Positions 9,568 to 17,266 of a stretch of DNA of 64,000 nucleotides are shown piece by piece (the first letter of the stretch is position 1; the number at the start of each line of letters is the position of its first letter). A model generated the notes under the pieces. The model saw only the letters and a list, made by a program, of their open reading frames with translations, was not told the origin of the DNA and ran no database searches. The translations under genes and the position numbers were made by a program. Location: positions 7,316,001 to 7,380,000 of the forward strand of contig NZ_CP118527.1 of assembly GCF_028885415.1 (NCBI RefSeq). Reading direction: 5' to 3'. The DNA is from Streptomyces coeruleorubidus. GTDB taxonomy: Bacteria; Actinomycetota; Actinomycetes; Streptomycetales; Streptomycetaceae.

Positions 9568-9568
9568 G
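8483..9568 (+). CDS. IS630-family DDE transposase
   Basis: 361 residues in a single frame. An N-terminal helix-turn-helix pair (NNTAVAARLDTDRGTVSRW, then RRVGISPTSVLRIWRAFG) precedes the DDE catalytic core: first Asp in VFAVDEKPQIQAL, second Asp in HVICDNLSAHK, and Glu in SSWINQVERWF. All three acidic residues are present, so the element may be active. ATG 8483 sits just after GGAGG. The TAG stop is completed by the flanking target TA. Confidence 0.93.
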   Translation: MGDSRLQPLVLSEDERLVLQGWAKRRTTAQGLAKRARIVLACADGLNNTAVAARLDTDRGTVSRWRTRFLQRRLDGLSDELRPGVPRTITDAQVEEVVVRTLEEVPEGATHWSKRELARRVGISPTSVLRIWRAFGLQPWRTETFKISPDPLLIDKIRDVVGLYLAPPANAAVFAVDEKPQIQALERTAPVLPMVPGIPERRSFDYVRHGTVDLFAALNTATGKVIGKLSAQHRAVDFRDFLDEIDRQTDPGLAVHVICDNLSAHKAPVVHKWLLAHPRFELHFTPTYSSWINQVERWFAELQRRCLERGVFCSLDELKTALEDWIKTWNEQARPFKWTKTADQIIDRICRYCDRISGPGH

Positions 9569-10245
9569 GCGCGAGTCGCCCACACGTAACGGTGTTCCGG
9601 GCGGCCGGCGTCGCCGTACTTGAGGGTCAGCCTGGCCCGTCCCGTGCGCTCCAGGAGCTTCAGATAGCGCTGGGCGGTCTGGCGGCTCACCCCGGTCCGC
9701 TCGGCGATCTCCTGGGCGGACAGAGGCCCGTCGGCGTTCATCAGGGACTGACGGACCAGCTCCGCGGTGGTGGGGGAGTGACCCTTGGGCAGGTCCGGCT
9801 CAGAGGGGGCCGACAGAGCCCCGAAGATGCGGTCCACCTCGGCCTGCTCCGCCTCCCCGCCGCCGTCGAGGGTGCGGCGCAGTTCCGCGTACGCCTCCAG
9901 CTTGGAGCGCAGGCCGGCGAAGGCGAACGGCTTGACCAGGTACTGCAGCGCGCCGTGCCGCATCGCCGCCTGCACGGTGGTCACGTCCCGGGCCGCCGTC
10001 ACCATGATCACGTCGGTCTGGTGGCCACGCCGGCGCATCTCCTGGACGACCGCGAGCCCTGTCTCGTCGGGCAGGTAGTGGTCCATGAGCACCAGGTCGA
10101 GCCGGGGCAGCGTCTCCAGCTGGCGCAGCGCGTCCGCGGCGCTGTGGGCCTCGCCGGCGACATGGAAGCCCGGCACCTTCTCGACGTAGGCGGCGTTGAC
10201 CCGCGCGACCCTGGTGTCGTCGTCCACGACCAGGACCTCGATCAT
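9565..10245 (-). CDS. CitB/DcuR-type response regulator
   Basis: 226 residues. A receiver domain (VVDDD, Asp55 in LVLMDHYLP, KPFAF) is followed by a C-terminal helix-turn-helix (LSAQEIAERTGVSRQTAQRY). This is the CitB/DpiA/DcuR pattern seen with carboxylate sensors. ATG 10245 follows AAGGAGGA and overlaps the kinase stop by one base (TGATG). An alternative much longer frame lacks supporting signals. The insertion sequence has landed exactly at the stop codon but leaves a working TAG. Confidence 0.9.
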   Translation of the reverse strand: MIEVLVVDDDTRVARVNAAYVEKVPGFHVAGEAHSAADALRQLETLPRLDLVLMDHYLPDETGLAVVQEMRRRGHQTDVIMVTAARDVTTVQAAMRHGALQYLVKPFAFAGLRSKLEAYAELRRTLDGGGEAEQAEVDRIFGALSAPSEPDLPKGHSPTTAELVRQSLMNADGPLSAQEIAERTGVSRQTAQRYLKLLERTGRARLTLKYGDAGRPEHRYVWATRA

Positions 10246-11915
10246 CACGACTCCTCCTTGGCGGTCTGCGGAGCTGACGGCACGGTCAGGGCCGGTTCCG
10301 GGCCCGGCTCGGCCAGCGCCTCGGGCAGGACGACGGTGAACTCCGCACCCCCGCCGTGCGCTTCGCCGACGGTCGCGCTGCCTCCCTGCCGCTCGGCGAG
10401 CCTGCGCACCAGGGAGAGCCCGATGCCCCGCTCGCGGTGCGCGGGCGGCTTCTTCGTGGACCATCCGTCGGTGAAGATCAACTCACGGTGCTCCGGCGGG
10501 ATTCCCGGGCCCGTGTCGCGCACCCGGAGGATCGCCGTACGACCCTCGGCGCGCAGTTCGACCTCCACGCGCGCGTGCGGCTTGCCCGCCACGGCGTCGA
10601 GGGCGTTGTCCACCAGGTTGCCGACGACGGTGACGAGCCCTTGGGGATCGATCAGCCGGTCGGGCAGCCGGGTCCGGTCCGACACCCACAGCGCGACGCC
10701 CTTCTCGGCCGCGACGGTCGCCTTGCCGACCAGCAGGGCGGCGAGCAGTGGGTCCTCGATCCGCTCGGTGACCTGTTCCGCGGTGGCCCGGTGGTCACCG
10801 ACCACTTCGCCGACGAACTCGACGGCGTCGTCGTACATCTCCAGTTCGAGCAGCCCCAGGAGTGTGTGCATACGGTTGGCGTGCTCGTGGTCCTGGGCGC
10901 GCAGGGCGTCGATCAGGCCGCGGGTGGAGTCGAGCTCGCGGCCCAGCTGCTCCAGCTCGGTGCGGTCGCGCAGGGTGGCCACGGCGCCGCCGTCGTCGGT
11001 GGGCATACGGTTGGCGACCAGCACCCGCTGGCCCCTGACGGTGAGCAGGTCCGTGCCCTTCACGCGCCCGGCCAGCACGTCGGCCGTACGGCCCGCGCCG
11101 AGCGCCTCGTCGGGGGACCGGCCCACCACCGCGTTCCCGATGCCCAGCAGGCGCTGCGCCTCGTCGTTGACCAGGCGGATGCGGCCGGTGCGGTCCAGGG
11201 CGACGACGCCCTCCCGGATGCCGTGCAGCATCGCCTCGCGTTCCGACAGGAGCGACGCGATGTCCGAGAAGGCCAGGTCCCTGGTCTGCCGCTGGACCCG
11301 CCGGGAAATGAGCCACGCGGCCAGCGCGCCGACGGCCAGGGCACCTCCGGCGTACGCGAGCAGCCCCGGGATCGCGTGGATCAGCCGGGCCCGGACGCTG
11401 TCGTAGGCGATGCCGACCGAGACGGCGCCGACGACCGTGCCGTCGCTGTCATGCAGCGGCACCTTGCCGCGGGCGGAGCGGCCCAGGGTGCCGCTGTCGA
11501 TCTCCATGACCTCCCGGCCGGCCAGGGCCTGGCCGGGGTCGGTCGAGACGATGCCGCCGATCTGCTTCGGGTCGGTGTGCGACCAGCGCACGCCCCGCCA
11601 GTCCATCACCACGATGTACTCGGCCTTGGTGGCCTTCCGGATCCGCTCGGCCTCCTTCTGCACCGGACCGTTCGGTGAGGGAGGAGTGTCCCGCACCTCC
11701 CTCGCGAGGCCCGGCTGCTGCGCGGTGGTCTGCGCGATGGCGAGCGCGCGGCGCATCGCCTGGTCGTCCAGCTGGTCGCTCAAGGGCGCGAGGAACAGTC
11801 CGGTCGCGAGTACCGCGACTCCCGCGGCGATCGCCACCTGCATCAGCAGCACCTGCGAGAACACCCGCCGGGGCAGGCCGAGGCGCAGGCGGCGTGCGGG
11901 GGGAGTGGGGCTCAT
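10245..11915 (-). CDS. CitA/DcuS-type sensor histidine kinase
   Basis: 556 residues. A first membrane helix (about 20-42) and a second (about 180-205) enclose a periplasmic-type sensor domain of the CitA/DcuS PASp class, which usually binds di- or tricarboxylates. A cytoplasmic PAS domain (VVALDRTGRIRLVNDEA), a Spo0B-like H-box (QDHEHANRMHTLLGLLEL) and HATPase motifs (GNLVDNALDAV, GIGLSLVRRLAERQGG) follow. It is translationally coupled to the response regulator. Start ATG 11915; a TTG at 11921 is also open. The ligand is inferred from family and from the neighbouring citrate genes. Confidence 0.9.
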   Translation of the reverse strand: MSPTPPARRLRLGLPRRVFSQVLLMQVAIAAGVAVLATGLFLAPLSDQLDDQAMRRALAIAQTTAQQPGLAREVRDTPPSPNGPVQKEAERIRKATKAEYIVVMDWRGVRWSHTDPKQIGGIVSTDPGQALAGREVMEIDSGTLGRSARGKVPLHDSDGTVVGAVSVGIAYDSVRARLIHAIPGLLAYAGGALAVGALAAWLISRRVQRQTRDLAFSDIASLLSEREAMLHGIREGVVALDRTGRIRLVNDEAQRLLGIGNAVVGRSPDEALGAGRTADVLAGRVKGTDLLTVRGQRVLVANRMPTDDGGAVATLRDRTELEQLGRELDSTRGLIDALRAQDHEHANRMHTLLGLLELEMYDDAVEFVGEVVGDHRATAEQVTERIEDPLLAALLVGKATVAAEKGVALWVSDRTRLPDRLIDPQGLVTVVGNLVDNALDAVAGKPHARVEVELRAEGRTAILRVRDTGPGIPPEHRELIFTDGWSTKKPPAHRERGIGLSLVRRLAERQGGSATVGEAHGGGAEFTVVLPEALAEPGPEPALTVPSAPQTAKEES

Positions 11916-12018
11916 ACCCAAGAAGGTACGTGGGGCTGCCTACCTGCCGTAATGGGTGTGGCGTGGATCTCTTGATCAATGCTTGAGGAGACGGTCCGGA
12001 CCGCGGTCGGCGGACCGG

Positions 12019-12963
12019 TCAGCTCGCGAGCGCCGTCGTCACCCTCACCTCGCGCACCGCCACCACGTCCATCCGCGCGGGTGAACCGAGGACCGCCGCT
12101 CCACAGCTCTCCGGCCGGGGCGGCAGGGCCGCGCCCTGGGCCACCTCGACCTGCCAGCGGCGCCCGTCGGCGTGGGCGACGGTCACCTCCCAGCGCGGGG
12201 CCGCGCCGGCCGTCCGTACGACGCTCAGCGCCTCCGCGGCGTATTCACCGGTCCTGGTGCGTACGGCGAGCTCGGCCGCCTGACCGGGCCGTTCCCAGGC
12301 CGAGCGGCCCCGGCACCCTTCCACGACGATCCGCCCCTCCCGCGCGCCGTGCAGGACCTCCTTGAGGGTGTGGGCCTCGGCCCGGCCGTACGCGTATCCG
12401 TACGGCAGCACGAGCACCGTCGGGGAGAAGCGGTGACCACCCAGATGGGTGACCTCCCAGACGCCCTCGACGCCGGATGTGGCGAGTTCGGCCGCGAGAG
12501 GCCGGCCGAGGAGGGCGCAGCAGCGATCGCGCTTGCCGTTGGTGCAGACGAGGGCGAGCGGATCACCGTCGTGGGGCCGTCCGTCGAGCACCGCGTCGAA
12601 GGAGCGGTGCTCGCCCCGGCCGAGTGCGGCGAAGTCGAGATCGAGGAGCTGCCCGGGATCCGAGGTCGTGGCGCCGTGCAGCCACACGTTTCCCGGAACG
12701 GTGTGGGCCGCGTACACCCGGCGTGTGGCGGGCACCCGGCGGTCCGCGTGGCGACCGGGGCGGCGGATGAGCGCGATCCGCACGCCCGTGTCCTTCGCGG
12801 CGGCCTCCAGGGCACGGCCCAGCGCGGGGTCCAGGTGGCTCGAAGTGAGCGCCTTGGCACCCCACGGACCGGGCTGTTCCAGCAACAGCCAGGTCGTCGC
12901 GGTGGCCGCGGTTCCCGAAACGGGCTCGTCGGAGTCCCGGGACACGCTTGAGCACGTACTCAC
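12019..12963 (-). CDS. Sucrase/ferredoxin-like iron-sulfur protein, iron-regulated
   Basis: 314 residues of the Suc_Fer-like family, a thioredoxin-fold relative of [2Fe-2S] ferredoxins. Likely ligands are in CTNGKRDRCCALLG, and the HLGGHRFSPT motif is also present; together these mark the family. A near-perfect iron box lies directly in front of the GTG start and covers the -10 hexamer, so the gene should be off when iron is plentiful. That suggests a role in iron acquisition or reduction, such as ferric-siderophore handling (inference). An in-frame GTG at 12945 is an alternative start. Confidence 0.8.
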   Translation of the reverse strand: MSTCSSVSRDSDEPVSGTAATATTWLLLEQPGPWGAKALTSSHLDPALGRALEAAAKDTGVRIALIRRPGRHADRRVPATRRVYAAHTVPGNVWLHGATTSDPGQLLDLDFAALGRGEHRSFDAVLDGRPHDGDPLALVCTNGKRDRCCALLGRPLAAELATSGVEGVWEVTHLGGHRFSPTVLVLPYGYAYGRAEAHTLKEVLHGAREGRIVVEGCRGRSAWERPGQAAELAVRTRTGEYAAEALSVVRTAGAAPRWEVTVAHADGRRWQVEVAQGAALPPRPESCGAAVLGSPARMDVVAVREVRVTTALAS

Positions 12964-12982
12964 AGAGGTGAGCCTAACCTGA
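12964..12982 (-). promoter_or_regulatory. Iron box (DmdR1/IdeR-type operator) over a leaderless promoter
   Basis: The 19-mer AGAGGTGAGCCTAACCTGA agrees with the actinobacterial iron box TTAGGTGAGCCTAACCTAA at 16 of 19 positions. On the gene's strand it contains TAGGCT, a good -10 that ends 7 bases before the GTG start. A bound repressor would therefore block initiation directly. Confidence 0.8.
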
Positions 12983-13016
12983 CTTGGCTCACGGCGACTC
13001 TCGGCCCCGCCCTGCG

Positions 13017-14276
13017 CTACTCCGGTAGTGGCTGAGGCGGCTTCGGACCCGCGTAGAGCCCGCTCGGGCGCATGCGCAGGGGGCGCTCGCCGTACTCCTC
13101 CAGGGCGTGGGCGATCCAGCCCGCCGTACGGGCCACCGCGAAGATCGTCTCGCCCGCGGTCGGGGGCATGCCGCAGGACGTGGTGAGCACGGCGAGCGCC
13201 AGATCGACGTTGGCGTGCAGCGGGGCGTGGCGGGCGGTGGTCTCGACGATGTCCCGGGCCGCGAGGAGTGCGGGTTCCGCGCGCGGGATCTGCTCCAGGA
13301 GGCCGAACAGGGCACGCGCGCGTGGGTCCTCGCCCGGGTAGAGCCGGTGGCCGAGTCCCGGGATACGGCGGCCGGCGCGCAGTTCGTCCGCGATCACGGG
13401 CGCGGCGTCGCCCTGGTCGAGCACGTCGACGAGCAGCCGGTGGGCGAGCCCGCTGGCCGCGCCGTGCAGCGGGCCCTCGATCACACCGAGTCCGGCGGAG
13501 ACCGCCGCGTAGGTGTGGGCACGAGCCGACGCGGCGACGCGCACCGCGAGCGTGGAGGCGGCCAGGTCATGGTCGACGAGGAGGGCGAGGGCGGTGTCCA
13601 GCGCGCGCAGGGACGCCTCGTCGGGGTCCTTGCGCGGCGACAGCCGGGTCCACAGACGGTGGGCCAGGGGTCCCTTGTCGCGGCGGTCGTGCCCCGCCGG
13701 TGGCAGAGCGGCGACGAGCGTGGGAATGAGGGTGCGCGCCGTACCGAGCACGGCGTCCTCGGACAGGTCGAAGCGCAGCGGGTCGGCGGTCGCGGCGGCG
13801 ATCGTCGCGACGCGCAGGAGGTCGGTGGGCGCGGCGTGTTCGGGCAGCGCGTCGACGGCGCGGCGGGCGACGGCGACCGAGGCGGCCGGCGCGGTGAACG
13901 TGTTGCCCGGCCGCATCCGGCCCGTCCACAGCCACTCGGCGACCTCCTCGTAGGTGTGCCGCATGGCCAGGTCGACCGCGTCGACACCACGGTAGTAGTA
14001 GCGGTCGCTCTCGATGAGCGTGATGCGGGTCCGTACGGACAACTCACCGCCGGAGGGGGAACTTGCCGTGCTGTCCCGCCTGTTGCGCCGGGCGAGCGCC
14101 TCGACCTCCCTGGCGTCGAAGGTGCTGCCCCGTCCGCCGGTCACCCGCCGACTGCTGAGCTGACCACGGCTCACGTACGCGTACACGGTCTCCGGCTTCA
14201 CGCCGAGCAGTTCGGCGGCCTCCTTGGTGCTCAGCCGCCGTTCCGCGTCGAGGGGGGCGGGTTCTTGATCGCGCAT
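13017..14276 (-). CDS. Citrate synthase fused to an N-terminal helix-turn-helix
   Basis: About 419 residues. Residues 14-65 form an excisionase/MerR-like DNA-binding domain (LSTKEAAELLGVKPETVYAY, then SSRRVTGGRGSTFDAREVEAL). The rest is a citrate synthase with the catalytic set His in GPLHGAASG, His in GLGHRLYPG and Asp in HANVDLAL. The catalytic part looks complete, so this may be a moonlighting enzyme-regulator. It diverges from a second citrate synthase over a 109-base AT-rich spacer that carries repeats. The start may be ATG 14276 or GTG 14285; neither has a clear ribosome site. Confidence 0.85.
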   Translation of the reverse strand: MRDQEPAPLDAERRLSTKEAAELLGVKPETVYAYVSRGQLSSRRVTGGRGSTFDAREVEALARRNRRDSTASSPSGGELSVRTRITLIESDRYYYRGVDAVDLAMRHTYEEVAEWLWTGRMRPGNTFTAPAASVAVARRAVDALPEHAAPTDLLRVATIAAATADPLRFDLSEDAVLGTARTLIPTLVAALPPAGHDRRDKGPLAHRLWTRLSPRKDPDEASLRALDTALALLVDHDLAASTLAVRVAASARAHTYAAVSAGLGVIEGPLHGAASGLAHRLLVDVLDQGDAAPVIADELRAGRRIPGLGHRLYPGEDPRARALFGLLEQIPRAEPALLAARDIVETTARHAPLHANVDLALAVLTTSCGMPPTAGETIFAVARTAGWIAHALEEYGERPLRMRPSGLYAGPKPPQPLPE

Positions 14277-14304
14277 GGGGGTCACCGTATCCGTCTAGCG
14301 GACC

Positions 14305-14351
14305 ATTGACTGATGTATTGATTAAATCAATATTGACACAGTTGAGTCAAT
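14305..14351. promoter_or_regulatory. Operator-like repeat array between the two citrate synthases
   Basis: In an unusually AT-rich spacer there is a perfect 7-1-7 palindrome ATTGATTAAATCAAT (14317-14331), followed directly by ATTGACACAGTTGAGTCAAT (14332-14351; 6-bp arms, 8-base centre). A further ATTGAC lies at 14305-14310. These repeats share an ATTGA core at regular spacing and are the obvious binding site for the HTH-citrate synthase or another regulator of the divergon. Confidence 0.65.
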
Positions 14352-14385
14352 CATAGACAGTCGAATCAAGTCCAGGGAGGAAGAC

Positions 14386-15546
14386 ATGTCCGTCAACAGG
14401 TCCGCAGCCGCTCTCATCGACGCACCACGGGGACTCGCCGGTGTCGTCGTCACCGACACCCGGATCGGTGACGTCCGTGGCGTCGAGGGCTTCTACCACT
14501 ACCGGCAGTACTCCGCCGTCGACCTTGCGCGAACCCGCGCCTTCGAGGACGTCTGGCACCTGCTCGTACACGGCGAACTTCCGGACGCCGGGCGGAGCGC
14601 GGCCTTCGCGGCGCAGACCGCGGCGCTGCGGCGGCTGCCCGACGAGGTGCGAGCGGCGCTGCCGGCCATCGCGGCGGCCGGCGGGCGCTCCGGCCCGCTC
14701 GCCGGGATGCGCACGGCGCTGTCGCTGCTGGGCGCGGCCAAGGGCTTCCGGCCCGTGTACGACATCGATGCCGACCGGCGCAGGGAGGACACCCTGGAAG
14801 CGGCCGCGGCCGTACCCACGCTGCTCACCGCGCTGCACCGGCTGGGGAAGGGGCTTGAGCCGGTGGAGCCGCGCGAGGACCTGTCCTACGCGGCCAACTA
14901 TCTGTACATGTTGACCGGTTCGGTGCCGACCGAGCAGCACGCACGGGCGATCGAGCAATACCTGATCTCAACCATTGATCACGGATTCAATGCGTCAACG
15001 TTCACGGCTCGGGTCATCGCGTCGACGGGTGCGGATGTGGCGGCGTGCCTCGCCGGTGCGGTGGCGGCGCTGTCGGGGCCGTTGCACGGGGGCGCGCCCA
15101 GTCGGGCGCTGGACACTCTGGACGCGATCGGCACCCCGGACCGGATCGACTCCTGGGTGCGGCAGCGAGTGCTCGCAGGTGAGCGCATCATGGGCTTCGG
15201 GCACGCGATCTACCGCACGGAGGACCCGCGCTCACGGATGCTGCGCGAGGTCGCCCAGGGGTTCGGCGGTCCGCGGGTGGACTTCGCCGTGGAGGTCGAG
15301 CGGCACGTCGAGGCGATCCTGGCGGAGCTGAAGCCCGGCCGTGAACTCCACACCAACGTCGAGTACTACGCGGGTGTGGTCATGGAACTCTGCGGCTTGC
15401 CCAGGGAGATGTTCACACCGACGTTCGCCGCGGCGCGGGCGGTGGGCTGGAGCGCCAACATCCTCGAGCAGGCGGAGGACACGAAGATCATCAGGCCGGT
15501 GGCGCGCTATGTGGGACCGGAGGCGCCGGCACCAGTGCCTGCCTGA
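14386..15546 (+). CDS. Citrate synthase / 2-methylcitrate synthase-like protein
   Basis: 386 residues, a short type without a regulatory N-terminal domain. Active-site histidines are in GPLHGGAPSRAL and GFGHAIYRTEDPRS. The residue at the usual catalytic Asp is Glu (HTNVEYYAGVVMELCG), which differs from its neighbour and from typical citrate synthases. It may use another acyl-CoA, or be slow or inactive. ATG 14386 follows GGGAGGAAG. It is transcribed away from the HTH-fused paralogue and shares its control region. Confidence 0.87.
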   Translation: MSVNRSAAALIDAPRGLAGVVVTDTRIGDVRGVEGFYHYRQYSAVDLARTRAFEDVWHLLVHGELPDAGRSAAFAAQTAALRRLPDEVRAALPAIAAAGGRSGPLAGMRTALSLLGAAKGFRPVYDIDADRRREDTLEAAAAVPTLLTALHRLGKGLEPVEPREDLSYAANYLYMLTGSVPTEQHARAIEQYLISTIDHGFNASTFTARVIASTGADVAACLAGAVAALSGPLHGGAPSRALDTLDAIGTPDRIDSWVRQRVLAGERIMGFGHAIYRTEDPRSRMLREVAQGFGGPRVDFAVEVERHVEAILAELKPGRELHTNVEYYAGVVMELCGLPREMFTPTFAAARAVGWSANILEQAEDTKIIRPVARYVGPEAPAPVPA

Positions 15547-15566
15547 CGGCCCATCGACGCGTCATG

Positions 15567-15867
15567 TCACGACGGGCTAGGAGCTCCACGCCCCTGTGCA
15601 TCGCGGATGGCCCGCTCGAAAATCCGAAACAATCGTCCCTCGTGGCTGTCCGGAGAAAGGCCTTCCTTGGCGCCGCGGGATGCCTCCCAGTCGCGGTGGA
15701 ACGCGGGACTCCAGCCGTGGATCGCCCATCGCCTGGCTCAGCAAGTCCCCGTGCAGGCGCTGCTGTAGGGAGTCGGTGCGGCGCTGCGCCTGAGCGATCA
15801 GGGCGAGGCCGATCCCTGCCGAGACCACTGCGCCCAGCCCCCGAAAGCTCAAATTTCGTGTGCCCAT
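15567..15867 (-). pseudogene. Small membrane-anchored protein gene, apparently frameshifted
   Basis: ATG 15867 follows GGGGGTTG. It opens a frame with an N-terminal hydrophobic segment (GLGAVVSAGIGLALIAQ) and a polar helix (RRTDSLQQRLHGDLLSQA). Near 15725 protein-like sequence leaves this frame and continues in the +1 frame as AFHRDWEASRGAKEGL ... FRIFERAIRDAQ to a stop at 15567. The first frame itself runs on to 15577 with unlikely composition. I think this is one gene with a frameshift. It vaguely recalls Streptomyces DUF6082 proteins, but I cannot confirm a family. Confidence 0.45.
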
Positions 15868-16188
15868 GTCAACCCCCGATTCAGGCGGCCGTCCGCCGGT
15901 CGTCGGTACGCGGGTCGACTGAAGGGGACCGGCGAGCGGTGGGCGGCGCTTGCCGTCTCCCAGAGTGCCGAGCAGCTCTGATCGGCGGGGAGGCGGAGAG
16001 GAGGCGCACGGAGGGAGGCGAGGGTCGCACAAACCGGCGCGATGACCTACGTCTGCCACGCGAGTGCTGCTAACAATCGTTCACTTCGTCGAGATTCCCA
16101 CGGCTCGTATCCTGGGGCGGCATCCCATCCTCGTACGTGTGCCGGGAACGCGAGCCGGTGCACGCGTCGGCGTGAGAGAGGTCGCACG
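15868..16188. other. Intergenic region before the CobW gene
   Basis: About 320 bases with no convincing gene. It should hold the promoter of the GTPase. I looked for a Zur-type operator (CobW genes are often zinc-regulated) and did not find a good one. Confidence 0.5.
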
Positions 16189-17247
16189 GTGAGCCTGCCG
16201 AGCCCGAAACCGCAGCAGATCCCGGTCGTCGTCCTGGCCGGATTCCTCGGCTCGGGAAAGACCACACTCCTCAACCACCTCCTGCACCGCAGCGGCGGCA
16301 GCCGCATCGGCGCCATCGTCAACGACTTCGGGGCCATCGAGATCGACGCGATGGCCGTGGCGGGAGCGCTCGGCGACTCGACGGTCTCGCTCGGCAACGG
16401 GTGTCTGTGCTGTGCCGTCGACGCGAGCGAGCTGGACCAGTACCTGGAACGGCTCGCGGAACCCTCCCTCGGCATCGACGTCATCGTCATCGAGGCGAGC
16501 GGGCTCGCAGAACCGCAGGAACTCGTGCGGATGGTGCTCGCCAGCGAGCATCCGGGGATCGTGTACGGCGGGCTGGTCGAGGTCGTCGACGCCGCCGAGT
16601 TCGACGCCACCCGGTCCAGGCATCCCGAGATCGACCGGCATCTCGCGCTGGCCGATCTCGTCGTGGTCAACAAGCTCGACCGGGCGGCGGACGGCGAACG
16701 CGTCCTCGGACTGGTCCGGTCCCTCGTCGACCGCGCCGCCGTCGTCCCGGCCACCTACGGCCGGATCGACCCCGAGTTCCTCTTCGACTGCCGGCCGAGT
16801 GAGGAACGCATCGGGCAGCTGTCCTTCGACGACCTGCACGAGCACGGAGCCGACGACCACGCCGAGCACCTGCACTGCGCCTACGACAGCCTGTCGTTCG
16901 TCTCGCGGGAGCCCCTCGACCCGCGCCGGCTGATGGAGTTCCTCGACAGCCGACCCGAAGGGCTGTACCGGATCAAGGGCTACGTCGACTTCGGGCCGTA
17001 CGACCTCCGGAACCGCTACGCCGTCCATGCCGTCGGGCGGTTCCTGCGCTTCTACCCGGAGCCCTGGCCGGCCGGGGGCGAACGCCTCACTCAGCTGGTG
17101 CTCATCGGCTCCGGCATCGACGCCTCCGCCCTCGACAAGGAACTCGGCGCGTGCAGGAGCGACGCCCCACACGCCGACGAGCACGGCATGTGGGGCGTCC
17201 TGAGGTACGTACGGAATCCGGAGGAGGACCCGGCAGAGTCTGCCTGA
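16189..17247 (+). CDS. CobW/COG0523 family metal-chaperone GTPase
   Basis: 352 residues. A G3E-type P-loop GTPase with Walker A GFLGSGKTTLLN, the metal-binding CxCC motif (GNGCLCCAVD), VVVNKLD for guanine recognition, and a C-terminal CobW_C domain. A His-rich stretch around HGADDHAEHLH may bind zinc. The family delivers or senses metals such as zinc or cobalt. GTG 16189 follows GAGAGG and puts the P-loop near the N-terminus as in homologues; the longer upstream frame lacks codon bias. It converges with parC. Confidence 0.88.
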   Translation: MSLPSPKPQQIPVVVLAGFLGSGKTTLLNHLLHRSGGSRIGAIVNDFGAIEIDAMAVAGALGDSTVSLGNGCLCCAVDASELDQYLERLAEPSLGIDVIVIEASGLAEPQELVRMVLASEHPGIVYGGLVEVVDAAEFDATRSRHPEIDRHLALADLVVVNKLDRAADGERVLGLVRSLVDRAAVVPATYGRIDPEFLFDCRPSEERIGQLSFDDLHEHGADDHAEHLHCAYDSLSFVSREPLDPRRLMEFLDSRPEGLYRIKGYVDFGPYDLRNRYAVHAVGRFLRFYPEPWPAGGERLTQLVLIGSGIDASALDKELGACRSDAPHADEHGMWGVLRYVRNPEEDPAESA

Positions 17248-17266
17248 GTCCTCCGCCGGAGGGCTC
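17246..17266. terminator. Shared terminator between convergent genes
   Basis: An 8-bp stem with one G-T pair (17246-17253 with 17259-17266) and a 5-base loop spans the gap between the CobW stop and the parC stop, so it can end both transcripts. Confidence 0.6.

Noticed and set aside
14386..15546. Treating the second citrate synthase as a pseudogene
   Set aside because: Frame, length and both histidines are intact, and it has an excellent ribosome site; one conservative Asp-to-Glu change is not enough.
15868..16188. Possible Zur operator before the CobW gene
   Set aside because: No sequence close to a TGAAAATGATTTTCA-type palindrome could be found.
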